NCBI GenBank assembly: GCA_026413685.1 | Contig: JAOAKK010000003.1 | Location: forward strand, 1-40,394 | Direction of reading: 5' to 3' | Length of the DNA: 40,394 bases | Source: Microcaldota archaeon | Lineage (GTDB): Archaea > Micrarchaeota > Micrarchaeia > CAILAH01 | Shown here: in pieces, positions 19,444-29,409 of the stretch | Position numbering within the stretch: the first letter of the stretch is position 1 | How the letters are laid out: each line of letters opens with the position of its first letter | Translations under genes and position numbers: made by a program | Notes under the pieces: generated by a model | What the model saw: only the letters and a program-made list of their open reading frames with translations | Databases searched by the model: none | Told to the model about the DNA's origin: nothing

Positions 19444-21597
19444 CTAGCCAAGTGTTGCATAGAAATAATACGTGTCAGGGATATTCCCATTCTGAGAGAA
19501 GGGGACAATCAGCTCAAAATTAGCCGGCTCGCCATTGAATGCTATACCGCTTTCATTTATTTCTGTGCAGAACAGCATATTCTCTTTTGTGGGTGATTTC
19601 TTTGTTTTGAGCGAGCACGTCCTAAACCCTTTAGCGGTCCCGGTATCTGCGTAATCTGCACCAGTTACATTAGCAGTCCCCAATGACAAGTTGCACCCAA
19701 ATCCCCTAAATGTGTTCTTCCCGTTATCTGCAACATTCCCGAACCCCCACGCAAGGTCAACATCCCTTCCGGTAGCCCCTGTAACGTTTATGTTTAGCAT
19801 GGATGAGTTCGTTGATACACAAACAGAGCCTCCCTGTGCAGGTGTCCAATCCCACTTGTATAAGTAGTTCAGCAAATCCCCTATCTTGCTTGTAAGATAT
19901 ATGCTGCCAATAATGTTGCCGTAGAACGCTGCCCACCTTTGTGTAAGTGTGGCCCCAATAATATTGAAATCGCTTACATTCCCACCCTCAATATTAGCGC
20001 GTGCTGTGCTACCAATCCCCTTCCATCTTTCAAGGTCAACCCTGTCAGTCACGTTTGCCTTATATATTGAAGCCAGCGTGTAATTTGAATCAGTGCCGTT
20101 TCCAAGAATACCATACATGCTCGCAGGCACAAGCCCTGACACTGTAAGCTTGTTTTCAGCAATGTTCAAAAGTGCATTTACGTGCACCCAGCCATTGCCA
20201 TCATTTTTTGCAAGCTGGAATGATTCTTCATCATACCCGGCCACTTCACCTGATGCCCAAAGCCATTCTATCTTGCTTATTGTGCCATTCCCCGTGATGT
20301 TTACAAACTTTCCCCTAAATGAAGACCTCCCAGGAGGAAGGGGGTACGTGTTTTTTACCCATCTAATCGAGAAGTTTTCACCTTTGCTTAATGTATCAGC
20401 AATGTTTAGTGTTGTTGCATTTATAGCCGTGCCAAGCGGGCCGCCAATGGTGAGGTTTGTTGTGCTGATTGAGGCGGATAAGTCTAAAGATCTTGTGTAA
20501 AGGCCAATTGAGCTGTTGTAGATTATTGAGTTAGTCAGTTTGGTGCCATAAGAGTCAAGCAAGTACACCCCATAATCCTTATTGTTATAGGTTTTGAGCC
20601 TGTGAATAACAACATCATTGGCAGTATCAACAAGAAGGCCTGTTCTTGAATTGTATGCGGTGTTATTGTCCATAACCGCCCTATTTGATAATATGCTGAT
20701 TGCAAATCCCTGCTCTAAGATTCCACTTGCGATATTGTGCTTGAAAGTACAGTTCTCGCTTCTCTCGACGACAAATCCCGTAGTGCTGTTAATGGCTTTA
20801 TTTTTTATGAGTGTTGTGTTGCCAGAATAAATCACGTGAAAGCTCGTCTCGGCCGTATTCTTCAGCACGTTATTGTAAAAGTAGTTATGGTATGACCCCT
20901 CCCCATGGATTCCGTACAGCTGGTTTTCCAGGGTATTGCCTGTAAAATTATTGCGTGATGAGTGAGTGATCAATATACCGTAATCTATGCTGTTATATAT
21001 GCGGTTGTTTTTGACGGCATTGTTTCCTGTAAAATCCATAAAAATGCCTATATTAGAGCCACGCACTATGTTATCCTCAATCGTGTTATGCGACGATAGC
21101 GAATATATCAAGATTCCGCTATTTTGGTTTGAGAGTGCGGTGTTGTTTATGATTGTGATATTTCGCCCACCAGCTATTGTGAACCCACCATCGTTATCAT
21201 TTACAACTATCTGCCTGGCTGTCGAGTTTCTCATCTCGTTGAAAAACACGCCATGCGTGTAGCCGCTAATGCTTGCACAATTTTTTACAGTTACATTTTT
21301 TATGGCAGGCTCAACTACAAGGATCCCATACGTTATGAAAGGGACCCCACTATTGTATATCTTGTGGCCATTACAGTCAAAAACAACATCGCTCGAGGCA
21401 ATTTTTACACATGCATATCCAGAGACGATTATGCCAGGGTTTGGCGCACCAACGTAATCCTCAGGCATAACATACGTCCCTGGCGCTGTGATGGGTGCAG
21501 GGCAGGCCGCAGCATTAATACTGTTGAATGCAAAAACCAGTACACCCACAAACACAAAGAATATGCCTATTCGCAACCTACCACTCCTTCCCAGCAC
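19444..21597 (-). CDS. NosD-like right-handed parallel beta-helix surface protein
   Basis: Signal peptide; SSDVVFDCNGHKI; repeated NNTA/NxxxxNxxYGI coils; long extracellular C-terminal module. Confidence 0.85.
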   Translation of the reverse strand: MLGRSGRLRIGIFFVFVGVLVFAFNSINAAACPAPITAPGTYVMPEDYVGAPNPGIIVSGYACVKIASSDVVFDCNGHKIYNSGVPFITYGILVVEPAIKNVTVKNCASISGYTHGVFFNEMRNSTARQIVVNDNDGGFTIAGGRNITIINNTALSNQNSGILIYSLSSHNTIEDNIVRGSNIGIFMDFTGNNAVKNNRIYNSIDYGILITHSSRNNFTGNTLENQLYGIHGEGSYHNYFYNNVLKNTAETSFHVIYSGNTTLIKNKAINSTTGFVVERSENCTFKHNIASGILEQGFAISILSNRAVMDNNTAYNSRTGLLVDTANDVVIHRLKTYNNKDYGVYLLDSYGTKLTNSIIYNSSIGLYTRSLDLSASISTTNLTIGGPLGTAINATTLNIADTLSKGENFSIRWVKNTYPLPPGRSSFRGKFVNITGNGTISKIEWLWASGEVAGYDEESFQLAKNDGNGWVHVNALLNIAENKLTVSGLVPASMYGILGNGTDSNYTLASIYKANVTDRVDLERWKGIGSTARANIEGGNVSDFNIIGATLTQRWAAFYGNIIGSIYLTSKIGDLLNYLYKWDWTPAQGGSVCVSTNSSMLNINVTGATGRDVDLAWGFGNVADNGKNTFRGFGCNLSLGTANVTGADYADTGTAKGFRTCSLKTKKSPTKENMLFCTEINESGIAFNGEPANFELIVPFSQNGNIPDTYYFYATLG

Positions 21598-21673
21598 TAT
21601 GCGTGCTTCACTTCAATATCAATACAAACGTTTTTATATGTTGCATTCCATTGCATTGTGCCGGACGCTTTGC

Positions 21674-24529
21674 TCAGGAAATAGTGCACGCAGACCAGCC
21701 GCAATCCTTGCAAGACATGCACCCAGACTCTTTTGCAACGTTTGTGCTGTCGCACGAAGGGCAGATGAGAACGCTCTGTGAGATCTTGTGATTATGCACA
21801 ATATTCCCAGCAGATTCTACAAGAAGCTTGGCGTAGGCATGCTCTTTCCCGATCACCACCGCTTCGTTCCCGCTTATGATTGGGTTTATAACCCCAATTT
21901 CACCATTTCCGATAACGGGGTTTACTAGGGGCTCAACCGCAGTTGTAACCGCACCCTCGGCACCAACGGCAATGCTCAGCTGCACAATCTCGCTTTCAAC
22001 AACACTCTTGAGTGGTGCATTTAATGAGGGCTCAGCACTGCGCACTCCCGGCCCAGCAAACTTTATGTAATCTGCAATGTAGGGCCTCTCTATAATAAGT
22101 GTCCTTATAACGCCAAGCGTATAATCACTGACTTTTGCCTCAACACGCTGCCCTTTCTTCTCGTTGTTAAGGTTTAGCACTTGCCTGCTCTTTGACTCAT
22201 CCCTGTATATAGTTACCCCCTTGCACCCAAGCTCATGCGATATGAGGTATGCCTGCTCCACATCCTCCACCGTAATATTAGATGGCATATTAATCGTCTT
22301 GCTAATGCTATCTGTAATCCACATCTGCATTACAGCCTGCGCCATTATGTGGTCTGCCCAATGTATATCCATAGCAGTCACAAACACATCTTTTATATCC
22401 TGCGGCATGACCGAATCAGGCAGGTTTTGTATGCTGCCGTAATTCTCAACAATGCTCTTGACCAGCTCGTTTGAATAAAGCCCCCTTTTCTTTATCTCCT
22501 CCTCAAATATCTCGTTTGTGTAATAGAAAGAGCCAACAGAGACCCTCTTCTCAAATGCAAGTGAAAACACCGGCTCAATGCCAGTGCTTGCATCTGCAAT
22601 CATCCCGATTGAGCCTGTTGGCGGTGCGGTTGTGACCATAGCATTCCTCAGGCCGTTTCTTTTTATTTTTTCAACAAGCATGTCCCAGTCGCATGTCCAT
22701 TCATCCCTGTGGTAGAACCCTTCCACGGGAAGCTCACCTTTTGGATAGTCAGTCTCATTGTATATTGGGAACGTGCCCCTCTCAACAGCAATCTCGCTTG
22801 ATGCGTCAAGTGTGTAATATGTAAGGTGCTCAGCAAGCTTCTTCATGAAATTGAACCCTTCTTTGCTGTTGTATTTTATCTTGAGCTTGAACAGTGCATC
22901 CGCAACACCCATCAGCCCAACACCTATCCTTCGCGATTTCTTTGTGGTCCTGTCTATTTCTTCGATGGGATATTTGTTGATGCTTATCACATTGTCAAGC
23001 AGCCTTGCAACAAACCTGGTCGTCTCATGGTATGCATCCCAATCAAATATGTATTCGCCGGACTCATTCTTGACTACATAATTGCCAACGTTGATGCTGG
23101 CCAGGTTGCAGGACTCGTAGGGGTAGAGCGGCTCCTCACCGCATGGGTTCGTGACACGCACATCCCCACGCAGCCTTTTCATGATGTTTCTCTTGTTTAT
23201 GTTGTCAAAGAACAGGACACCAGGATCTGCAGACGCCCATGCATTGTACGCAATAAGGTTGAAAAGCTTCCTTGGGTCGGTTTTCCTGACTATAGCGTTG
23301 GTTTTTGGGTGCCTGAGCGGGTAATCCTCCCCCCTCTCAAGGTAAGGCCAAAAGTCGCCTGTAATCCCAACCGAGATGTTGAAATTCTCCAATACGCCCT
23401 CTTTCCCTTTTGCGGTTATGAATTTTTCAATGTCAGGGTGCCAGATCTCAAGAATTCCCATGTTTGCAGCCCTTCTCACCCCACCCTGCTTAATCACTTC
23501 AGATACTGCATCAATCATTTTCATGAATGATATCGGGCCGCTCGCCACTCCAGTTGTGGATGCAACAATGTCTCCCTCCGGCCGCAGCTTTGAGAAGTTC
23601 ATTCCCGTCCCGCCACCGCTCTTGTGTATCATTGCACAATCGTGGGCCAGCTTCATTATCGATTCCATGTCATCCTCAACATCAAGCGTGAAACATGCAG
23701 AGAGCATCCCAAGCTTTCTCCCGGAATTTACGAGTGTTGGGGTATTGGGCATGAAATCCTTGCTTGTCATAAGGTCAAACGCGCGCTGTGCAACCGCAGC
23801 GGCACGCGTGAATTCGCCACTCTCGAGCATTTTCAATATCTCCGCAAAGCTAACTTTCATCCTGCCTTCCTGCGCAAGCTCCCTGTAGAGTGCAATCATC
23901 CTGCTGAAGTTCCACTTGTTAATCTTGTACCCATTAAGGCTATACCTGTTATCATAATCATCAAGCCTTTGTGCATACCCTGCAAGCTCAATGTCGGCAT
24001 CCTCTTTCCTAATAATAAACTTCGGCTCCTTTGAGTATACGCGCGTGTCATAAAATATCTCAGGAAGCGACATTGCAAGTGCAACGCGCTGGAACATCTG
24101 CTTGGGTGTTTCAGCTGGCATCTCCTTATCATCCTTTATCAGGTACCGTGCAGCTAGGAGCCGCAATGCGTTCACGCTGAATCTCTTGTCAACCTCATCC
24201 AATTCGGTCTTGTTTAGTATTTTCTTCTTTTCTTCCCTGAGCTTTGTTTTCTCGTTCCTGTATATGATGTACGATTTTGCAACCTTGAACAGGTTGGCTT
24301 TCATCAGTGCAACTTCTATTATGTCCTGGACTTCCTCAACAGTAGGTGTCCTCTCCTTGAAAACTGCCTCTATGCTCTTGAGGACGTCTGCCACAACCTT
24401 CTCAAGGACATCGGGCTTGTATGAGTTTTCGGCAATCATTGCCTTCTTAATGGAATTCTTAAGCCTGTTTATCTCAAAAGGGACTTTTCTTCCATCACGC
24501 TTGATGATTTCTTTAAGTGAACTGCTCAT
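21674..24529 (-). CDS. nrdJ: Class II (adenosylcobalamin-dependent) ribonucleoside-diphosphate reductase
   Basis: N-terminal ATP-cone; FMPNTPTLVNSGRKLGMLSACFTLDVEDDM, GGTGMNFSKLRP, NPCGEEPLYPYESCNLASINV; C-terminal CPSCDSTNVAKESGCMSCKDCG. Start MSSSLKE at 24529. Confidence 0.94.
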   Translation of the reverse strand: MSSSLKEIIKRDGRKVPFEINRLKNSIKKAMIAENSYKPDVLEKVVADVLKSIEAVFKERTPTVEEVQDIIEVALMKANLFKVAKSYIIYRNEKTKLREEKKKILNKTELDEVDKRFSVNALRLLAARYLIKDDKEMPAETPKQMFQRVALAMSLPEIFYDTRVYSKEPKFIIRKEDADIELAGYAQRLDDYDNRYSLNGYKINKWNFSRMIALYRELAQEGRMKVSFAEILKMLESGEFTRAAAVAQRAFDLMTSKDFMPNTPTLVNSGRKLGMLSACFTLDVEDDMESIMKLAHDCAMIHKSGGGTGMNFSKLRPEGDIVASTTGVASGPISFMKMIDAVSEVIKQGGVRRAANMGILEIWHPDIEKFITAKGKEGVLENFNISVGITGDFWPYLERGEDYPLRHPKTNAIVRKTDPRKLFNLIAYNAWASADPGVLFFDNINKRNIMKRLRGDVRVTNPCGEEPLYPYESCNLASINVGNYVVKNESGEYIFDWDAYHETTRFVARLLDNVISINKYPIEEIDRTTKKSRRIGVGLMGVADALFKLKIKYNSKEGFNFMKKLAEHLTYYTLDASSEIAVERGTFPIYNETDYPKGELPVEGFYHRDEWTCDWDMLVEKIKRNGLRNAMVTTAPPTGSIGMIADASTGIEPVFSLAFEKRVSVGSFYYTNEIFEEEIKKRGLYSNELVKSIVENYGSIQNLPDSVMPQDIKDVFVTAMDIHWADHIMAQAVMQMWITDSISKTINMPSNITVEDVEQAYLISHELGCKGVTIYRDESKSRQVLNLNNEKKGQRVEAKVSDYTLGVIRTLIIERPYIADYIKFAGPGVRSAEPSLNAPLKSVVESEIVQLSIAVGAEGAVTTAVEPLVNPVIGNGEIGVINPIISGNEAVVIGKEHAYAKLLVESAGNIVHNHKISQSVLICPSCDSTNVAKESGCMSCKDCGWSACTIS

Positions 24530-24912
24530 AAAAACCCCACCCACGCAGCAAAACACATAGCATTAGCTTTTGCTTACCCCCACGCACCAATACATTGCGG
24601 CATTTCTTATTTAAGCTTAAAATTCAGGCGGGGATTTTACACCCATATATAACTTTAACTTCTCAGGCGGTAACAGGATTTCTTTGCTGTTTTATTGCCA
24701 ATAAACAAAGTAGTTAATCTATTTAAGCAAAAAAGTGATTATAAACTCGCAATTCGCTTTTATAAGCTTCTTATAGTTAAAAATATCAAAAAAAGCGCTA
24801 TTAGGGGTTTTAACTTTGTTTTAACTCTAAGCACTCTTTTTTATGAAAATGTTTTTAAACAAGAAATCTCCATATACTCACAGCTGCAGTATGCGAAAAA
24901 TGGGATGTATGG

Positions 24913-25572
24913 GTGGAGCTGATGATGAAGGAAGGCTTAATCGAGCCCTATATCTGCCTTAATAGGCACTTCCAGTCTGCATCGGATCGCTCCAGGCGTA
25001 CTTTGCGGCTCAGGAGCAAGATTAAATATATGATAGCCAGCAAGCCACTTCCGGATCCAGCCTGGCTTGCCAAGCAAGAGCCGAGCGTGCAGCTTGGGTA
25101 TGCAATTGTTCATGCAGTAAGGCGCGGGGACAGCGGGGCCGTGAAAATGCTTCTCGAGAATGGTGCAAACCCCAACTCGGTTGATGAGGAAGGCACACCG
25201 CTTATAGTGATAGCTTCTATGTGCAACAGGATTAATGTTGTATCACATCTGCTTCGTGCAAACGCATGCATTGACGTGCGCACAAGCATTGGCGATACGG
25301 CACTAATGTGGTCTGCATGGCTGGGGGAGGCTAAGCTTGCAAAGATGCTCATAGCCGCGGGTGCAGATGTCAACGCACGCAACTTCTCAGGCTCAACAGC
25401 ACTTATGCTTGCGTGTGCAAGTGGCAGCCTTCGCATAGCAAAGATGCTCGTTAATAAAGGTGCAGGCATACTTATTGAGGACCATTGGCGCCATACCGCA
25501 ATTGATATTGCGCAAATGTGTGGCAACAGCGATATTGCAAACTACTTATTGAGGAAGCATTTTTGCCTCTAA
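24913..25572 (+). CDS. Ankyrin-repeat protein
   Basis: Tandem ANK units, e.g. GDSGAVKMLLENGANPNSVDEEGTPLIVIASMCN and GEAKLAKMLIAAGADVNARNFSGSTALMLACASG. ATG at 24922 is an alternative start. Confidence 0.88.
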   Translation: MELMMKEGLIEPYICLNRHFQSASDRSRRTLRLRSKIKYMIASKPLPDPAWLAKQEPSVQLGYAIVHAVRRGDSGAVKMLLENGANPNSVDEEGTPLIVIASMCNRINVVSHLLRANACIDVRTSIGDTALMWSAWLGEAKLAKMLIAAGADVNARNFSGSTALMLACASGSLRIAKMLVNKGAGILIEDHWRHTAIDIAQMCGNSDIANYLLRKHFCL

Positions 25573-25650
25573 TCCACTTGGCCAAGCGCACCCAGCACAG
25601 CCGGATATCCTGGCTGCACATTTTTAACATTAAGCGCATACACGTTACTT

Positions 25651-26337
25651 ATGAAGCCGGTAATCACACTTTCAATAGGCGGTAGCCTTATGGTCCCGGG
25701 TGAGCCCGATGTTGCGTATATCCAGAAAATAGCAAACCTCCTTGTCAAGCTCTCAAGGAAGTATAAGTTTGCAATAGTGACTGGGGGAGGTGCAGCTTCG
25801 CGGGTTTATGCGCGTGCGATGAGGAAAATCACGCCGAATGAGTTTTTGGCCGACCAGGTAGCCATAATGAGCACATGGCAGAATGCATACCTGATTTTGG
25901 CAGCATTGCACGGCAAGGCATACAAGACACTTCCTAAGACGTTTGATGAGGCGGCACAGGCGCTTGAGACGAACGATTTTGTTGTCATGGGAGGGACATT
26001 GCCAGGTATAACAACCGATACGGATACGGTGCTCCTTGCTGAAAGGGTCGGCTCAAAGCGTATTGTTAACATCAGCAATGTTGATGCGATTTACACGGGC
26101 GACCCAAAAAAGGACAAGGGCGCACAGAAAATCAGGAAAATGACTGCTGATGAGCTTGTAGCCCTTGCTGCAGTTAAGGACACCAGGAAGGCAGGCGAGA
26201 ATTTTGTGTTTGACGTGCTGGCCTGCAAGCTTCTTGCCCGTTCAGGCATAGAGGCGCATTTTGTCACAGGGAGGAATATTGTTGATGTCGAGAGGGCCAT
26301 TTGTGGCATGCCGCACAGCGGGACAGTTGTCAGGTAG
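25651..26337 (+). CDS. pyrH: Uridylate (UMP) kinase, archaeal type
   Basis: MKPVITLSIGGSLMVP, AIVTGGGAASRVYARAMR, GTLPGITTDTDTVLLAERVG, NISNVDAIYTGDPKKD. Confidence 0.9.
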   Translation: MKPVITLSIGGSLMVPGEPDVAYIQKIANLLVKLSRKYKFAIVTGGGAASRVYARAMRKITPNEFLADQVAIMSTWQNAYLILAALHGKAYKTLPKTFDEAAQALETNDFVVMGGTLPGITTDTDTVLLAERVGSKRIVNISNVDAIYTGDPKKDKGAQKIRKMTADELVALAAVKDTRKAGENFVFDVLACKLLARSGIEAHFVTGRNIVDVERAICGMPHSGTVVR

Positions 26338-26378
26338 CCATCAGTCATGTTTTAACGATTATACCCAAAATATAAAGG

Positions 26379-27269
26379 ATGCGCATCGGGTACCCTTGCA
26401 TTAACAGGAGTGTCGGCTGCACCGCAAGCACCACGTTTAGGCTTGCATCCTACTCTAGTGTGCGGCTGGAAACGTGCATACGCAACAACATCTCGTGCCT
26501 CAGGAAGATACTGCAGTTTAATGCAGGGAATGGCCTCTTGTTTTTCCGCATCCCCTCAGGGCTGGTACCGTTTGCATCACACCCGATATGCACGTATGGC
26601 TGGGCAGGGAGGTTTGCGAAGGATTTCAGGGAAATCGGCCGTTACATAAGGGAGAATAATATGCGCATCTCAATGCATCCAGACCAGTTTGTATTGCTCA
26701 ATTCCACAGATGAGGAAGTGGTGCTGCGCAGTGTTTCAGAGCTTAAGTACCACGCAAAAGTGCTGGACCTGATGCGCCTGGGCCGCGATGCAAAAATACA
26801 GCTACACGTTGGTGGCGTATACGGCGACAAGGAATCTGCACTTGAAAGGTTTGCCGAAAGGTATGCCCGCCTCCCGCGGCAAGTCAGGAAAAGGCTGGTG
26901 GTTGAGAACGATGGCCACTTGTTCTCGCTAAGCGACTGCCTCAAGCTGCACAGCCTTACAGGCATTCCAGTGCTTTTTGACAGCTTTCACCATTCGCTCA
27001 ACAATAATGGCGAGAGCATGCGTAATGCAATCCTGCTTGCGGAGGCCACGTGGGCAGTGCAGGACGGCCCGCTTATGTGTGATTACAGCTCACAGCAGAG
27101 GGGCGCAAAGCGCGGGACGCACGCAAGCACAATCAACCTGCCTGATTTTGCAGCATTCGTTTCACAGGCCAAAGGCATAGAGCTTGATATTATGCTGGAG
27201 ATAAAAGACAAGGAAAAAAGCGCAATAAAAGCAGCCAGGCTCATAAGCGAAGCCAAGCCCGGCAATTAG
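26379..27269 (+). CDS. uvsE: UV damage endonuclease UvsE/UVDE
   Basis: MRIGYPCINRSVGCTASTTFRL, MHPDQFVLLNS, HVGGVYGDKESALERF, ENDGHLFSLSDCL, FDSFHHSLN, MLEIKDKEKSA. Confidence 0.9.
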   Translation: MRIGYPCINRSVGCTASTTFRLASYSSVRLETCIRNNISCLRKILQFNAGNGLLFFRIPSGLVPFASHPICTYGWAGRFAKDFREIGRYIRENNMRISMHPDQFVLLNSTDEEVVLRSVSELKYHAKVLDLMRLGRDAKIQLHVGGVYGDKESALERFAERYARLPRQVRKRLVVENDGHLFSLSDCLKLHSLTGIPVLFDSFHHSLNNNGESMRNAILLAEATWAVQDGPLMCDYSSQQRGAKRGTHASTINLPDFAAFVSQAKGIELDIMLEIKDKEKSAIKAARLISEAKPGN

Positions 27270-27305
27270 CAGGCACTGCTGCCCAAATTCTATTCAGCAG
27301 CTTGA

Positions 27306-28022
27306 TTAGTGCCTGTGCTCGTGTGCATCCTCTTTCTCTTTGGAGTCTTCACCAGTAAGGTCCCATTCGCCCTTAAACTGCAATTTCTTTGCACCGTGCT
27401 CTTTCAGCTCGCGTGCAACCAGCGCAACCGCTGCAGAATCACGCGCCCTCTTATCATCAAACTTGTTTGCCCCCAAATCAACAGAAACATTCTCACCAGA
27501 GGCCTTAATGTCAGCTTTCATCTCATATTTCTCAGCCAGCAGTTGTGCCTTTTCATCAAGCGATTTTGCGTCCTTGAGCACCTTAACCTCATATCTGAGC
27601 GGGACACCTGAAAGCGGGTGGTTAAAGTCAACAACAACCCTCCCGCTGTTAACTGCCCTGATGGTTGCGGGCGTATTATCAATATTAATGACCTGGCCCG
27701 GCACGGGGTTAATGTTTGCTTCCTTGAATTGCCTGAGCGGTATTATCCTTACAAGGTCCTCATCTCTTTTGCCAAACGCTTTCTCAGGTGCAATCTCAAG
27801 CTCCTTTGGCTCATTCTCTTTCATCCCTATGATGCCCTCGTCAACACCCTCAAGCAGCTCACTGTGCCCGGCACGCACAACAACAGCACCGTATCGCTTT
27901 TTTGGGTCAAAAATCCCACTTTTCTTTGCCTTCTCAGCATCAGTGGTATCTATGACCTCACCGCTCTTTGTGTAAGCAGTGTACTCTATCTTGACCAAAT
28001 CTCCTTTTTCTACCGCCATCAT
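27306..28022 (-). CDS. FKBP/SlyD-type peptidyl-prolyl cis-trans isomerase
   Basis: MAVEKGDLVKIEYTAYTKSGEVIDTTD, ELLEGVDEGIIGMKENEPKELEIAPEKAFGKRD, VVDFNHPLSGVPLRYEVKV; His-rich tail. Start 28019 or 28022. Confidence 0.92.
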   Translation of the reverse strand: MMAVEKGDLVKIEYTAYTKSGEVIDTTDAEKAKKSGIFDPKKRYGAVVVRAGHSELLEGVDEGIIGMKENEPKELEIAPEKAFGKRDEDLVRIIPLRQFKEANINPVPGQVINIDNTPATIRAVNSGRVVVDFNHPLSGVPLRYEVKVLKDAKSLDEKAQLLAEKYEMKADIKASGENVSVDLGANKFDDKRARDSAAVALVARELKEHGAKKLQFKGEWDLTGEDSKEKEDAHEHRH

Positions 28023-28083
28023 AACACCTTTTGGCACTATTCAAATCCAAAACACTTTAAACTTTATCTCTTTAATCAACCAC

Positions 28084-29331
28084 ATGAAAATAAGCCTGAC
28101 ACGTGCCCAGATGATACAGGCAATTGTGATTTTAATTGCCGTTGTTTTCGTCTTATCAACGCTTGGGACATGGTTTACCCACCAGCCCGTAAACGGCGGC
28201 CAGACAAGCCAGGCAACGAACTTGTCTGAGGATGAGCTTGATGCCTCAATAGGCATGGGCAATGTTGTCCTTGTGGTTCGCTCATACTCACCTGTCATAA
28301 GGCTTGCAAGCCCGGGCATTGCCGCAAAGGCATACCTTAAGCAGCTACAGGCAGGCAACACCATCCTTTACCTTGATGAGTCAAACCCTCAATATATCAC
28401 GATAACGCTTTCAAGCGGGGAGGACACGCTTGAAGTTGCATCAAAGCTGGTATCACTGGACAAGAACGCGACAATGCTGCTTGAGGCATATGTAAGCAGC
28501 GACCAGGAGTTTGAGTTTTTGCTCCAGAATGGCACAAAGGTTAAGGCAAAAATCCCATTAAGCAAGATAAGCGTCTCGAGGCCCTACAAAAAGGGTGAGC
28601 AGCTTTATTTTAGTGCCCTTGTCCAGCTGTACAAGGGGCAGGTTATAGGTGCAAAGCTGACACCATTGGCACGCACCGAGAAGGTTGACCTGCCAGTGCT
28701 TCCCCTAAACTGCTTTTCAGAGCATTATGCGCGATTTTACTTTATGTGGCATGACAGGGAAGGCGTGCGCAGCTCGCTCAGCAGGCTTAACGAGTCTTTG
28801 AAGTCCATCAACGCAACGGCCGTTCAGATGCAATATGTCAGCGACACTACTGTATACGCAACTGATGGTTTCAGCAAGGCGCAGGTCCAGGAGATACGAA
28901 AGCGGCTTCCAGGCCTTTACGTTGTCCAGTTCAACAAGCTGGTGTTCTATGATAATTACACATACACTGAAGATGAAATAAGCAAAGTGATAGCAGATGT
29001 GACAAACAACACTGTTAACGTCTCATTCTCGCCGCCAATGCTTGAGATGAGGTTCAATTATGCAGGAAACGAAACCCTTCTCGAAAACACACTTAATGCA
29101 ATAGGATACACCACCATATCGAAAGAGATATACAAGGTATGTAACGCCTCGACGGGTGACATAACGATATCCATAGGCGGCAAGATGTATCGAGTCAGGG
29201 ATATGCACGTGCTTGCACTGTTGCCAACTAGCGCAAAGCCAGGTGCGCCCGAGGTTGGCAGTTTTGAGGCATACATAGTTGGTGACGAGATAGTGCGTGC
29301 AGAGCCCGTGCTTGAGACAAAATACAAGTAA
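28084..29331 (+). CDS. Hypothetical membrane-anchored extracytoplasmic protein
   Basis: One N-terminal TM segment (MIQAIVILIAVVFVLSTLGTWF); NxS/T-rich downstream; no family recognised. Confidence 0.75.
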   Translation: MKISLTRAQMIQAIVILIAVVFVLSTLGTWFTHQPVNGGQTSQATNLSEDELDASIGMGNVVLVVRSYSPVIRLASPGIAAKAYLKQLQAGNTILYLDESNPQYITITLSSGEDTLEVASKLVSLDKNATMLLEAYVSSDQEFEFLLQNGTKVKAKIPLSKISVSRPYKKGEQLYFSALVQLYKGQVIGAKLTPLARTEKVDLPVLPLNCFSEHYARFYFMWHDREGVRSSLSRLNESLKSINATAVQMQYVSDTTVYATDGFSKAQVQEIRKRLPGLYVVQFNKLVFYDNYTYTEDEISKVIADVTNNTVNVSFSPPMLEMRFNYAGNETLLENTLNAIGYTTISKEIYKVCNASTGDITISIGGKMYRVRDMHVLALLPTSAKPGAPEVGSFEAYIVGDEIVRAEPVLETKYK

Positions 29332-29409
29332 TCACGACGGCATCCACATACGGGGAAATGGAATTTGCCTATGGATTGCTTTTTATTTTGCCTTTTCCTA
29401 ATACTTTGC

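Noticed and set aside
19444-21597. Internal repeats of the beta-helix gene as a DNA repeat or CRISPR-like array
   Set aside because: Periodicity is protein-level (beta-helix coils) with divergent nucleotide units, not direct repeats with spacers.
24695-24922. 75-aa ORF in the AT-rich island
   Set aside because: Composition (K, I, F, N, Y-rich) follows from AT-rich DNA; overlaps the start of the ankyrin gene; no RBS seen.
27618-28229. Plus-strand 203-aa ORF opposite the FKBP gene
   Set aside because: Antisense shadow running into the next gene's N-terminus; no recognisable motifs.
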